A DNA stretch of 64,000 nucleotides from Streptomyces macrolidinus (GTDB lineage Bacteria > Actinomycetota > Actinomycetes > Streptomycetales > Streptomycetaceae), in assembly GCF_023887685.1 (NCBI RefSeq), contig NZ_JAMWMR010000023.1:1-64000 (forward strand), read 5' to 3'. The position numbers and the translations under genes were made by a program. The notes beneath the pieces were generated by a model that saw only the letters and a program-made list of their open reading frames with translations, had not been told where the DNA came from and made no database searches. Shown piece by piece: positions 1 to 8,492 of the stretch (position 1 is its first letter; every line of letters starts with the position of its first letter).

Positions 1-404
1 CAACCCATAACTTCATGGCCTTACGTTAACGCCCGGCGCTGTCGGACGACCACCATGAGCCACAGACCGCCCGACTCGCTATTCCTCCGGTGATATCACC
101 GTCGCGATGTCAACGAGACTGCGCCAACCACTCGCCCAGGGCCGCGACGACCGAACTCTTTCCCCGCGAACACACGGTTCTGCTCGTCCTCCGGTAGCGC
201 AGCCAGCGTCGTGGCTGCGCCATTCGGTACGAAGATCGACCACAGGTCAGACCAAGACGGTTGACCATTCCCACGATCCGGCGCTTGAGCAACATTGCCG
301 GGCTTCCGGGCGTCGTTGGCAAAGGTATGCAACGCCCCTTCAGCATCGGCGTAGACAGCAGCGCTGGCGAACCGGCAGGTCCGCTTCGCGGTGAGGTCCG
401 CAAG
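1..404. other. No convincing gene
   Basis: Open frames exist on both strands here, but none has a credible ribosome binding site joined to a recognisable product, and the frames contradict each other. A minus-strand frame that also covers the next gene looks like its shadow. I see nothing else that I can name. Confidence 0.4.
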
Positions 405-737
405 ATGACCCGCAAGGCCGACACGGAGTTCACCGCGCGCTTCTCCAAGTGCTCCCTCCTGGATACCCAGGACCTCCCCGCCGTCTCCATGAAGGACCTC
501 GGGGCGCTGATCAGCCGCACGCTGGACTTCGCTCCCAGCACCTCCGCCGTGCGCCGCGTGGCTCAGCAGAAGGACCTCAGGTTGATCCGCGAGGCAGACG
601 GAGAGCAGCAGACCACCCAGCTCACGGAGGCTTCCGTGCAGCGCGCGCTCGGCGCGGTGGTGAGCGAGGTCGAGGCACTCGACGGTGCCGAGCTGTACCT
701 CAAGGTGGGTCGCAAAGTAGCCCGCATCGACGTCTGA
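405..737 (+). CDS. Hypothetical protein, 110 aa
   Basis: I do not recognise this protein. The ATG is preceded by GAGG eight bases upstream, which is why I prefer it to an in-frame TTG at 261. The product is small, soluble and mixed-charge. It has no signal peptide or membrane segment, and the C-terminal half looks like amphipathic helix followed by strands (ending KVGRKVARIDV). It stands alone, with no operon partner, next to a degenerate stretch and the RNase P RNA gene. It could be a stranded accessory gene or the tail of a larger ancestral gene. The frame is open with normal Streptomyces codon bias, so I favour a real gene, weakly. Confidence 0.45.
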   Translation: MTRKADTEFTARFSKCSLLDTQDLPAVSMKDLGALISRTLDFAPSTSAVRRVAQQKDLRLIREADGEQQTTQLTEASVQRALGAVVSEVEALDGAELYLKVGRKVARIDV

Positions 738-964
738 GGCCGGGACCTGGAGCCGACCCACCCGTGGGAACCACGACCGGGCACTTGCCCCGATTCAGCA
801 CGTACTGATGCGGCGACCGGTGGCCAGCACCTTGTTTCGTCGTTCCAAGATCTACAGCGAGAGGCGGGCAAGCAGTTCTGGGATTTCTCAGGGACTTTCA
901 GCGCTGTCCGAGGGACTTCCGAGGGACTTTCCGCCGCCTAACGCGGCAAGCCCCCGAAAGACCG
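738..964. other. Degenerate non-coding stretch with AGGGACTT repeats
   Basis: No gene is supported. The octamer AGGGACTT occurs three times in 40 bases (890-897, 911-918, 922-929), just before the hairpin that ends rnpB. Such repeats could be the worn end of an inserted element, but no integrase or tRNA is visible here, so this is only a possibility. Confidence 0.35.
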
Positions 965-998
965 GAAAGGGCCTCCGATGCAGGTCAGAGGCCCTTTC
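965..998 (-). terminator. Hairpin downstream of rnpB
   Basis: A perfect 11-bp inverted repeat (965-975 with 988-998, arms GAAAGGGCCTC / GAGGCCCTTTC) with a 12-base loop lies about 22 bases past the 3' end of the RNase P RNA. It has the form of a factor-independent terminator. It is symmetrical and could also stop plus-strand transcripts. Confidence 0.7.
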
Positions 999-1020
999 TC
1001 AGGCAAAGCCGCAGGTAGTG

Positions 1021-1430
1021 GCAGACGAGTCGGGCTGTACGCCGGGTTCTGTCCCCCGGTGTCCTCGCGGGCGCCGGGGTGGCGGCCATCCATCTAGGAC
1101 CGACGTTGCCGTCGGCCTCGTGCGGTCTACCCGCGGACTCGGGCGGGCAGCCCTCGAACGTCCGCGCAGGAGCACCGAGGCGCTCCCTCTTGACCTTGCT
1201 CCGGGTGGGGTTTACCTAGCTGCCCAGGTCACCCTGGGCACTGGTGGTCTCTTACACCACCGTTTCACCCTTACCAGGGGCCGAAGCCCCGGGCGGTCTG
1301 CTTTCTGTGGCACTGTCCCGCGGGTCACCCCGGGTGGCCGTTAGCCACCACCCTGCCCTGTGGAGCCCGGACGTTCCTCGGGGAGGTCCCTGAGGATCTC
1401 CACGCGGCCGTCCGCCCGGCTCGTCTGCCG
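1021..1430 (-). ncRNA. rnpB: RNase P RNA
   Basis: This is the catalytic RNA of ribonuclease P, which removes 5' leaders from precursor tRNAs. Read on the minus strand, the ends pair to form the P1 helix (GCAGACGAGCCGGGC near the 5' end with GCCCGACTCGTCTGC at the 3' end). The interior carries the universal bacterial blocks, among them GAGGAACGTCCGGGCTCC, ACAGAAAGCAGACCGCC, GGTAAGGGTGAAACGGTG, GTAAACCCCACCCGGAGC and TAGATGGATGGCC. The length of about 410 nt suits an A-type actinobacterial RNA. Ends are set from P1 and are good to a few bases. A TACCAT hexamer about 10 bases upstream of the 5' end could be the -10 element. The hairpin at 965-998 is the likely stop. Confidence 0.97.
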
Positions 1431-1505
1431 TGTCGTCCATGGTACCGGGCGTGGGCCGGGGTTCCGCCCGGTGGTCGGCTCGCCGGGATCGGGAGGGCGC
1501 CGGGC

Positions 1506-1536
1506 TTGACCTTGCCGCGACGTCAACGTCTGTACT
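1506..1536 (+). promoter_or_regulatory. MerR-type promoter, 19-bp spacer
   Basis: TTGACC (1506-1511) and TGTACT (1531-1536) are separated by 19 bases, the over-long spacing typical of promoters twisted by MerR-family activators. A GACGT-CA-ACGTC dyad sits in the spacer (1519-1530). The ATG at 1543 lies about where transcription should begin, so the mRNA may be leaderless and the gene autoregulated. Confidence 0.6.
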
Positions 1537-1542
1537 GAGGCC

Positions 1543-2298
1543 ATGCGGATCGGAGAACTCGCCGCGGCCGTCGGCGTCAGCACACGGACCGTCCGGCACT
1601 ACCACCACCTCGGGCTGCTCCCGGAGCCCGACCGACGATCGAACGGATACCGCGACTACGGGCTGCGGCACGCCGTCGCCCTCGCCCGGATCCGGCGGCT
1701 GACCGAACTGGGCCTCGGCCTCGCCGAGGTGCGCGACGTGCTCGCCGACGACGCCGGGCGTGAACTCGTCGAAGTACTCGCGGAGTTGGACGACGACCTC
1801 GCCCGTCAGGAGGCCGCCGTCCGTGACCGCCGGGCGCGATTGCGCGCGCTGCTTCGGCGGGACCTGCCCGCCGAAGGCCCCGTCTCCCCCGAACTCGCCT
1901 CGGTGTTCGCCGGGTTGGGAAGCACCATGGACTCCCCCATGGCCGCCAAGGACCGCGAGGTGCTCGCCCTGATCGAGACCGCGGCACCGCCCGAGGTACG
2001 GGACCGGTTGACCAGCTCGCTGGGTGAGGCGTACGGGGAGCCGGACGCCGTGGAGCGGGCGCGGGAGGCGTACGCGCTCCTCGACGCGCTCGTGGCTGCC
2101 GAGCCGGACGATCCACGGGTCGAGGAGGCCGCCCGCGCGGTCGTCGCCTGTCTGCCGGGCGGGCTCGTACCACTCGTACCCGAGGAGCACGTCGATCACG
2201 GTCGCACCTTCCTCGACGCGCTCTACGCCGATCTGGCACCGGCCCAGGCCGAAGTCCTCCGCCGCGCCCTGCGGTACGCCGCGGAGGACCGCGCATGA
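1543..2298 (+). CDS. MerR family transcriptional regulator
   Basis: 251-aa regulator. Residues 1-70 form the MerR winged-helix domain (MRIGELAAAVGVSTRTVRHY, then the GLLPEP wing). A dimerisation helix at about 75-115 is rich in Arg, Glu and Leu. The remaining 130 residues are helical and acidic and match no sensing domain I recognise; there is no cysteine cluster, so metal sensing is unlikely. No ribosome binding site is present before the ATG, which fits a leaderless message from the 19-bp-spaced promoter just upstream. The stop overlaps the start of the following membrane-protein gene, so that gene is the obvious co-expressed target. The inducer is unknown. Confidence 0.9.
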   Translation: MRIGELAAAVGVSTRTVRHYHHLGLLPEPDRRSNGYRDYGLRHAVALARIRRLTELGLGLAEVRDVLADDAGRELVEVLAELDDDLARQEAAVRDRRARLRALLRRDLPAEGPVSPELASVFAGLGSTMDSPMAAKDREVLALIETAAPPEVRDRLTSSLGEAYGEPDAVERAREAYALLDALVAAEPDDPRVEEAARAVVACLPGGLVPLVPEEHVDHGRTFLDALYADLAPAQAEVLRRALRYAAEDRA

Positions 2299-2885
2299 CG
2301 GCCCAGGCACTGGTGGGCGCGCCCGGCACACTGTTGCGCCACGAGCTCAGGCTGCTGGCGAGCATCGTGCTCTGGGCGGCCCGTCGCACCCACGGCACCC
2401 GCGAGGGCCACCCGTTCGGGTACGTGCGCGGGCAGGGCGCCCTGCTCCTCGGGCTCGGCTTCGTGTGCGTGGTGGAGACGGTGGGCCTGGCGGTGCTGCT
2501 GCGCCCCTGGCCGGTCGCCCACGCCGTCATGCTCGCCCTGGACGTGTACGCCGTACTCATGGTCGTCGGGCTGCACGCGGCCTCGGTGACCCGGCCGCAC
2601 GTCCTGACCCCCACCGCGCTGCGCCTGCGCCGGGCCACCCAGGTCGATCTGAGCATCCCGCTGGAGCGCATCGCGCGTGTGCGCCGCGAACTGCGCACCA
2701 CGCACGAGCGGGCCGAGGGCGTCCTGGATCTGCCCGTCGGCGCGCAGACCTCCGTCACGCTCGAACTCACCGAGCCCGTCACCCACGTCCCACTGTTCGG
2801 CCGCCCGCGACCGGTCGCCGTCGTCCGCTTCCATACCGACGACGCCGACCGTTTCGTAGCGGCGCTGGGCCACGCCGTACGCTGA
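2295..2885 (+). CDS. Membrane protein, MerR-coupled
   Basis: 196 aa. The ATGA overlap with the MerR gene indicates translational coupling. Two hydrophobic segments (about residues 50-70 and 75-95) form a hairpin in the membrane. The last 90 residues are cytoplasmic and beta-rich (strand patterns near DLSIPLERIARVRREL and VRFHTDDADRFVAAL), resembling the small PH-like domains of bacterial membrane proteins. No catalytic motif is visible. Function unknown; the context suggests it is controlled by, or responds to the same stress as, the MerR regulator. Confidence 0.75.
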   Translation: MTAQALVGAPGTLLRHELRLLASIVLWAARRTHGTREGHPFGYVRGQGALLLGLGFVCVVETVGLAVLLRPWPVAHAVMLALDVYAVLMVVGLHAASVTRPHVLTPTALRLRRATQVDLSIPLERIARVRRELRTTHERAEGVLDLPVGAQTSVTLELTEPVTHVPLFGRPRPVAVVRFHTDDADRFVAALGHAVR

Positions 2886-2910
2886 CGCCGAGTCCCTACC
2901 GAAGGAGTAC

Positions 2911-3714
2911 GTGGTGCTGGTCCTGCTGCCCCCGTCCGAGGGCAAGGCGTCCTCCGGTCGCGGCGCCCCGGTGAAGCTGGAGTCGCTGTCCTTGCCGGCG
3001 CTGACCGCCGCCCGCGAGGCCGTCCTGGACGAACTGGTCCGGCTGTGCGCGGGCGACGAGGGCACGGCGCGCGCGGTGCTGGGGCTCAGCGAGGGGCTGC
3101 GCGGGGAGGTCGCGAAGAACGCCGGACTGCGGACCGCGGGGGCGCGCCCGGCCGGGGAGATCTACACCGGTGTCCTGTACGACGCCCTGGATCTGGCGTC
3201 GCTGGACGCGGCGGCCAAGCGGCGGGCGGCGGCGTCCCTGCTGGTGTTCTCCGGGCTGTGGGGCGCGGTCCGGGTGACCGACCGGATCCCCTCGTACCGG
3301 TGCTCGATGGGTGTGAAGCTGCCCGGTCTCGGGGCGCTGGGCGCGTACTGGCGTACGCCGATGGCCGCCGCGCTGCCCGAGGCGGCGGGCGACGGGCTGG
3401 TGCTGGACCTCAGGTCCGCCGCGTACGCCGCCGCCTGGAAGCCCAAGGGCGAGCCGGCGGAGCGGACGGCGACCGTGCGGGTGTTGCACGCACAGGTCGT
3501 GGACGGGGTGGAGAAGCGGTCCGTGGTCAGCCACTTCAACAAGGCGACCAAGGGCCGGATCGTCCGCAGCCTGCTGGCCGAGGGCGTCGCCCCGAAGGAC
3601 CCGGCGGAGCTGGTGGAGGCGCTGCGGGACCTGGGGTACACGGTGGAGGCCGAGGCGCCCGCCAAGGCGGGGAAGGCGTGGTCGCTGGATGTCGTGGTGA
3701 GCGAGATCCACTGA
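2911..3714 (+). CDS. yaaA: Peroxide stress protein YaaA (DUF328/UPF0246)
   Basis: 267 aa, full length for the family. In E. coli, YaaA limits free intracellular iron during hydrogen peroxide stress and so reduces DNA damage; it also binds DNA. Recognisable blocks are LLPPSEGK at the N-terminus, YTGVLYDALD near 85-95, LLVFSGLWGAVRVTDRIPSYR around 105-130 with its conserved Leu-Trp-Gly core, and the C-terminal VVSHFNKATKGRIVRSLL motif. The GTG start follows GAAGGAG with good spacing. It is the third plus-strand gene of the group, 25 bases after the membrane protein, so it may share the MerR-driven transcript. Confidence 0.93.
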   Translation: MVLVLLPPSEGKASSGRGAPVKLESLSLPALTAAREAVLDELVRLCAGDEGTARAVLGLSEGLRGEVAKNAGLRTAGARPAGEIYTGVLYDALDLASLDAAAKRRAAASLLVFSGLWGAVRVTDRIPSYRCSMGVKLPGLGALGAYWRTPMAAALPEAAGDGLVLDLRSAAYAAAWKPKGEPAERTATVRVLHAQVVDGVEKRSVVSHFNKATKGRIVRSLLAEGVAPKDPAELVEALRDLGYTVEAEAPAKAGKAWSLDVVVSEIH

Positions 3715-3734
3715 CCTCCGCGCACTGACTGTCC

Positions 3735-5015
3735 TCAGCGCAGGTGCGCCGTCTCGTTGAGGAGGCGGAGACTGGCGTTGCCGTCCGCGTAGTACGCCAC
3801 CGCCGTCAGCGAGGCCGCGGACAGCTCCATGCGGAACAGCGCCTCGGGGGGCGCGCCGAGGGCGAGTCGTACCAGCGTCTTGATGGGCGTGACGTGCGAG
3901 ACGAGCAGCACCGTACGGCCCGCGTACGAGGCGAGGAGGGTGTCCCGGGTGGTGGCGACCCGGCGCGCGACGGCCGCGAAGCTCTCGCCGCCTCCGGTGG
4001 GTGCGGCCTCCGGGTCGGCCAGCCAGGCGTCCATGTCGTCCGGGTAGCGCTCGCGGACCTCGGCGAACGTGAGCCCCTCCCAGACGCCGAAGTCCGTCTC
4101 GCGCAACCCGTCCGCCACGGCCACGTCGAGCCCGAGGCGGGCGGCGACGATGTCGGCGGTCTCACGGCAGCGGGCGAGCGGTGAGGTGACGACCGCCTGG
4201 ACGGTGCCCCGCGCGGCCAGCACCTCGGCGACGCGTGCGGCCTGGTGGCGGCCGACCTCGGAGAGGGCCGGGTCGGTGCCGCCGCTGCCGGAGAACCGTT
4301 TGAGCGGGGTGAGGGGCGTCTCGCCGTGGCGCAGCAGGACGAACGTGGTCGGGGTACCGAGGTCGGGCGGGGCGGCGACGTGCCGGGCGGCGCGCACATC
4401 GGCGACGGCACCCTCCGCTGTCCCGGCACGGGCCGGGGCGGAGGAGACGGCCGCTCGTGCCGCGTCGGTGGCGGCGTCGCCCGGTGGTGTGGTCGGCTCG
4501 GGCTCCGGACCCATCCGCTCGGGCTCCGGCCCCACCGGCTCGGACGCGCGGGTCGCGGCCCGCGCGTCCGGTTCCGCGGTCGAGCGGGACGGCTCCCACC
4601 GCTCTCCCCGGCTGCCCGCGTCCATCGCCTCGTTGGCCAGTCGGTCCGCGTGCTTGTTCTGCTCGCGCGGGATCCACTCGTAGGTCACCTGCCCGGCGGG
4701 GAAGACGGCGGCGGCCTGCAGCGCCAGTGGCTTCATGGCCGGGTGCCTGATCTTCCAGCGGCCGGACATCTGCTCCACGACGAGCTTGGAGTCCATGCGT
4801 ACGCGTACCCGCGCGTCCGGGTCCAGCTCGTGCGCCGCGCGCAGCCCGGCCAGCAGGCCCCGGTACTCGGCGACGTTGTTGGTGGCGGTGCCGATGAACT
4901 CGGCCCGTTCCGCCAGCGTCTGGCCCGTGGCCGCGTCGCACACCACGGAGCCGTAGCCCGCGGGCCCCGGGTTGCCCCGGGAACCGCCGTCGGCCTCGAC
5001 GATGAACTCCCGCAC
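3735..5015 (-). CDS. Bifunctional RNase HI / histidine phosphatase
   Basis: 426 aa with two domains. Residues 1-135 are an RNase HI fold that cuts RNA in RNA-DNA hybrids. Its acidic residues are visible in VEADGGSRGNPG, NNVAEYRGL, RMDSKLV and HADRLANEA. A Pro/Glu/Ala-rich linker (about 136-215) leads to a histidine-phosphatase domain with the LLRHGE motif, a second Arg in SPLARCRETAD, the Glu of FGVWEGL and the C-terminal His of LLVSHVTPI. The mycobacterial homologue Rv2228c joins the same domains, the second resembling the cobalamin-pathway phosphatase CobC. It is the last gene of the Nif3, zinc-ribbon, RNase H group and is probably co-transcribed. Confidence 0.95.
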   Translation of the reverse strand: MREFIVEADGGSRGNPGPAGYGSVVCDAATGQTLAERAEFIGTATNNVAEYRGLLAGLRAAHELDPDARVRVRMDSKLVVEQMSGRWKIRHPAMKPLALQAAAVFPAGQVTYEWIPREQNKHADRLANEAMDAGSRGERWEPSRSTAEPDARAATRASEPVGPEPERMGPEPEPTTPPGDAATDAARAAVSSAPARAGTAEGAVADVRAARHVAAPPDLGTPTTFVLLRHGETPLTPLKRFSGSGGTDPALSEVGRHQAARVAEVLAARGTVQAVVTSPLARCRETADIVAARLGLDVAVADGLRETDFGVWEGLTFAEVRERYPDDMDAWLADPEAAPTGGGESFAAVARRVATTRDTLLASYAGRTVLLVSHVTPIKTLVRLALGAPPEALFRMELSAASLTAVAYYADGNASLRLLNETAHLR

Positions 5016-5079
5016 GCCGCCTGCCCCTTACGCGTCTTACGCCTCTTGGGCCCCGTAGACCTCTTGACCTCTACGCCTC

Positions 5080-5823
5080 TTACAGGCCGGACTCGGAGGT
5101 GCGCACCAGGATGCGGCGGCAGTTCTCGCAGCGGACGACCGTGTCCGGCGCCGCCGCGCGGATCTCGCTCAGCTCGGTGATCGCGAGCTCCTGGCGGCAG
5201 CCCTGGCAGGTGCGCTGGTACAGCTTGGCCGCGCCGATGCCGCCCTGCTGCTCGCGCAGCTTGTCGTACAGCTTCAGCAGGTCCGCGGGCACCGAACCCG
5301 CGATGACCTCGCGCTCCTTGGTCACCGTCGCGGCCTCGCGGTCGATCTCCCCGAAGGCCGTGTCACGGCGCCCCGTGGCGTCGTCGATCTTCGACTGCAC
5401 CGAGGCGACCCGCTCGGTCAGCTCGCCGACCCGCTCCTGGGCGGACTCACGGCGTTCCATCACCTCCAGGACGACGTCCTCGAGGTCGCCCTGGCGCTTG
5501 GCGAGCGAGGCGATCTCGCGCTGGAGGTTCTCCAGGTCCTTGGGGGAGGTGACGGCGCCGGAGTCGAGGCGCTGCTGGTCGCGGGCGGAGCGCTGACGCA
5601 CCTGGTCCACGTCCTGCTCCGCCTTGGTCTGCTCGCGGGCGCAGTCGCTCTCCTCGGTCTGCGCGGCCACCAGCAGGTCGCGCAGTTGCGTGAGGTCCTT
5701 GGTCAGCGACTCGATCTCGGCGTGCTCGGGCAGGGACTTCCGCTTGTGCGCGAGCTGCTGCAGGCGTACGTCGAGGGCCTGGACGTCGAGAAGTCGGATC
5801 TGGTCGGCGGGCGCGGCGTTCAG
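5080..5823 (-). CDS. Zinc-ribbon coiled-coil protein (CTG start)
   Basis: 247 aa, homologous to Rv2229c. Most of the protein (about 10-190) is a long antiparallel coiled coil rich in Gln, Glu and Arg. The C-terminus carries a zinc ribbon with two Cys pairs (CQGC and CENC). Such proteins resemble phage and flagellar zinc-ribbon adaptors that bind nucleic acid or protein; the exact role is unknown. I place the start at a CTG codon. It follows GGAG at seven bases, it overlaps the Nif3 stop codon as CTGA in the way ATGA overlaps do, and family members begin at this same Asn-Ala-Ala-Pro-Ala-Asp segment. The open frame upstream of it is Nif3 coding sequence read out of frame. Confidence 0.9.
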   Translation of the reverse strand: MNAAPADQIRLLDVQALDVRLQQLAHKRKSLPEHAEIESLTKDLTQLRDLLVAAQTEESDCAREQTKAEQDVDQVRQRSARDQQRLDSGAVTSPKDLENLQREIASLAKRQGDLEDVVLEVMERRESAQERVGELTERVASVQSKIDDATGRRDTAFGEIDREAATVTKEREVIAGSVPADLLKLYDKLREQQGGIGAAKLYQRTCQGCRQELAITELSEIRAAAPDTVVRCENCRRILVRTSESGL

Positions 5824-6731
5824 TTGGGGGCTCCAGAGGCATCGAGAGGGGCGCGCGAAGCGCTCCTTGGAAGGGCGGTGGTGGGCGACGGGTGGGCGGT
5901 GGACGCCGCGTGGGCGGTCCAGGGGTCGGTGACCGACCGCGAGACGTGGACGCGAAGGTCCCAGCCATGGCGGTCGGAGATCTCGTCGAGCTGGGCGGCG
6001 GCCAGCTCGCACCAGGGCCATTCGGTGGCCCAGTGCGCCGCGTCGAGCAGCGCGAGAGGACTGGGGGTGCGGTCGGCCATGAACTCGGAGGCCGGGTGGT
6101 GGCGCAGATCCGCGGTGAGGAAGGCGTCGACACCGGCCGCGCGGACGTCGGCGAACAGGCTGTCGCCGGAGCCGCCGCTGACGGCGATCGTACGGACGAC
6201 GGCGTCGGGGTCACCGGCGACACGGATGCCCTGCGCGGTGGCGGGCAGGCGTTCGGCGGCGCGGGCGGCCAGTTCGGCGACGGTCAGCGGGTGGTCCAGC
6301 TCGCAGACGCGGCCGAGGCCCCGGCGGCCGTCGGGGTCGGTCGGGTCGGGGACGAGGGGGCGCAGGACCCGCAGGCCGAGCGCGCCCGCGAGGGCGTCGC
6401 TGACGCCGGGGTCGGCCCGGTCGGCGTTGGTGTGGGCGACGTGCAGGGCGACATCGTTCTTGATGAGCGTGTGCACGACCCGGCCCTTGAAGGTGGACGC
6501 CGCCACCGTCGTGGTCCCGCGCAGATAGAGCGGGTGGTGGGTGACCAGCAGGTCCGCGCCCAGCCGCACCGCCTCGTCGGCGATCTCCTGGACGGGGTCG
6601 ACGGCGAAGAGGACCCGGGAGACCTCCTGGTCGGGGTCGCCGACGACCGTGCCGACCGCGTCCCAGGACTCGGCCAGCTCGGCAGGCCACAGGGTTTCCA
6701 GCGCGGCGATGACTTCAGACAGACGGGGCAC
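5820..6731 (-). CDS. Nif3-like dinuclear metal centre protein
   Basis: 303 aa from a GTG start. NIF3 family proteins form hexameric toroids with a two-metal site; some have GTP cyclohydrolase-like or hydrolase activity, but the physiological role is unsettled. Metal ligands are visible in LLVTHHPLYLRG (His-His) near residue 65, the HVAHTNAD segment near 100, and the C-terminal ALLDAAHWATE His/Glu pair. The family's usual N-terminus, PRLSEVIAALETLWP, starts right after the GTG. The 50 residues that could be added upstream are low-complexity and unlike the family. It heads a three-gene minus-strand unit and overlaps the next gene by 4 bases. Confidence 0.93.
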   Translation of the reverse strand: MPRLSEVIAALETLWPAELAESWDAVGTVVGDPDQEVSRVLFAVDPVQEIADEAVRLGADLLVTHHPLYLRGTTTVAASTFKGRVVHTLIKNDVALHVAHTNADRADPGVSDALAGALGLRVLRPLVPDPTDPDGRRGLGRVCELDHPLTVAELAARAAERLPATAQGIRVAGDPDAVVRTIAVSGGSGDSLFADVRAAGVDAFLTADLRHHPASEFMADRTPSPLALLDAAHWATEWPWCELAAAQLDEISDRHGWDLRVHVSRSVTDPWTAHAASTAHPSPTTALPRSASRAPLDASGAPN

Positions 6732-6994
6732 GGGGAAAAGGCTACCTGGCCCGGGTCCGTGCCCTACCGGGTGACGGCGGAAGCGGCCATTCGGACGGTC
6801 CGGGGGGGCGGCCGTGGAGAGGCCGACGGACCTGGGGCGCGTACGGAGAGGGCGTACGCCCCCTGCGTGCAGCACATCCCGGCTCGATTCCTCAGGCGAA
6901 CGGCGCGACGAACACCCTTATGTGTGAAGTGCTCCCCGGGGGTGCGCCGTCTGTGCGAACGAAAACTAGCTTCGTCGCCGGAGGTGACCGAAAG

Positions 6995-8443
6995 ATGACG
7001 GCCTGTGCCTTCATGACCGCTACGGGGAACACGATCGCCACGGGGAACGGGAACGGGGACGAGAACGAACGGGCGGCCCGGCCCGGATGCGTGATCACCG
7101 CGGACGGCTCCTACGCGGCGCGGCTCGCCCTGAACGGCGAGTCCTGGTACCCGGAGCGCTGGACCCTGGGCGGCCCGGAACCGTACGCCGTACCGCTGCC
7201 CGGCCATCAGCCGGAGGAGCCCGGCCGCACGGAGGTCCAGCCGTTGGCCGACGGCCGGGTGCTGATCCACCGGGTCACGGACGGGCGGCATACGTTCTCG
7301 CTGCTGTACCCGACCGGTCCGGGGACCGGCGAACTGGCGCTGGGCACGGTGGAGTGCGCCGGCGAGGAGAGCCTGCTGCGACTGCTGCCGCCCGCGCCGA
7401 CGGGGGACCGCGCCTACGCGCTCGCGGTGGCCGGGGACACGACGACGGTGTGGCTGCTGACGGGCGGGGAGCACGGGCCCGCACCCGTGGCCCGGGTACC
7501 GGCCCGCTGCTCCGGCGGGGTGTGGCTGGATCGTACGGGTCGGCTGCTGGCCCTGGACCGCACTCCGCGGGGCGGTCCCACGAAGTCGGTGGTGGTGGAT
7601 CTGGCGCGAGGCGGGGAGGTGTCGCCGCTGCTGGAGATCACGGAGGAGAGCGAGGACCGGCTGCTGCTCGCCGACCCCGACAGCGGGCTGGTGCTGATCC
7701 GCTCGGACGCGCCCTCGCCGGGTCGAGCGCGGCTGGGCTGGGGGGTGTTGGGGAGCACACTGCCGGTGCGCTTCCCGGAGTGCCTGCGGCTGGACTCCTG
7801 TTCCGTGACGCCGTTCGCGATCCAGCCGGGGCAGACGCTGACCCCGGAGAGCTGTGCGGTGGCGCTGCGGATCGACGGGACGGCGGGCCACTGGGTCGGG
7901 GTGTGGCGCCCTTCGGAGCGCCGGGTGCAGCACTTCCCGCCGCCTCGGGGATGGTTGGCGGGGGCGGGGCTGTGGACGCGCGAGGGGGAGCTGCGGCTTC
8001 CGTTCGCGACGGACACGGTGCGGTGCGGGATCGCGCGGCTGGCGGTGCCACCGCGGGCCGCCGTGCCCGCGCCCGCGACCACGTCCGCGTCCGCGTCCAC
8101 GTCCGCGTCCACGGTCGCAGAGGAGGCCGCCGAGCGGTCGGACGCCGACTCCGCGGTGCGGCCGGTGCCGTTGCAGCAGGCGCCGCTGCTGGGGCGTACG
8201 ACGAGCGGCACCGCGCGCGTACGGGTACGCAGACCGCTGAAGGACCCGGCGGACACGTCGGCGCCACCCATGTGTGCCCCGCACATGGGTGCGCCCCACA
8301 TGTCCGCGCCGCACACGCCCTCGGAACACACACCCCCGGCCCCGCCCCCGGCGCCCCCTCCGGTGGACACCGCGAAGACATCCCCGGCAGACCTGGTGAA
8401 ACACGCTCCGATCCCCAACGCCCCTGTCATGGCCGCCCGTTAG
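6995..8443 (+). CDS. Conserved hypothetical protein, probable beta-propeller
   Basis: 482 aa. The ATG has GGAGG ten bases upstream. Residues about 30-380 show regularly spaced strand-turn-strand units with recurring Gly-Asp and Trp pairs (DGSYAARLAL, DGRVLIHRV, GVWLDRTGRLLAL, HWVGVWRPSE). This suggests a WD- or YVTN-like propeller, but no blade signature is clean enough to name. The last 110 residues are a Pro/Ala/Thr/Ser-rich tail with a repeated Pro-His-Met pattern. There is no signal peptide or membrane segment, so it should be cytoplasmic. It stands alone, transcribed away from the Nif3 gene. Function unknown. Confidence 0.75.
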   Translation: MTACAFMTATGNTIATGNGNGDENERAARPGCVITADGSYAARLALNGESWYPERWTLGGPEPYAVPLPGHQPEEPGRTEVQPLADGRVLIHRVTDGRHTFSLLYPTGPGTGELALGTVECAGEESLLRLLPPAPTGDRAYALAVAGDTTTVWLLTGGEHGPAPVARVPARCSGGVWLDRTGRLLALDRTPRGGPTKSVVVDLARGGEVSPLLEITEESEDRLLLADPDSGLVLIRSDAPSPGRARLGWGVLGSTLPVRFPECLRLDSCSVTPFAIQPGQTLTPESCAVALRIDGTAGHWVGVWRPSERRVQHFPPPRGWLAGAGLWTREGELRLPFATDTVRCGIARLAVPPRAAVPAPATTSASASTSASTVAEEAAERSDADSAVRPVPLQQAPLLGRTTSGTARVRVRRPLKDPADTSAPPMCAPHMGAPHMSAPHTPSEHTPPAPPPAPPPVDTAKTSPADLVKHAPIPNAPVMAAR

Positions 8444-8492
8444 ACTCACCCGGCTGTACGAAGTGATCATATTGACGGGGTGAGTACTTCCG

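Noticed and set aside
96..761. Minus-strand frame over the 5' part of the window
   Set aside because: It overlaps the better supported plus-strand frame 405-737 and has no ribosome binding site or recognisable domain.
808..1344. Plus-strand frame across rnpB
   Set aside because: It is the complement of the RNase P RNA plus degenerate DNA.
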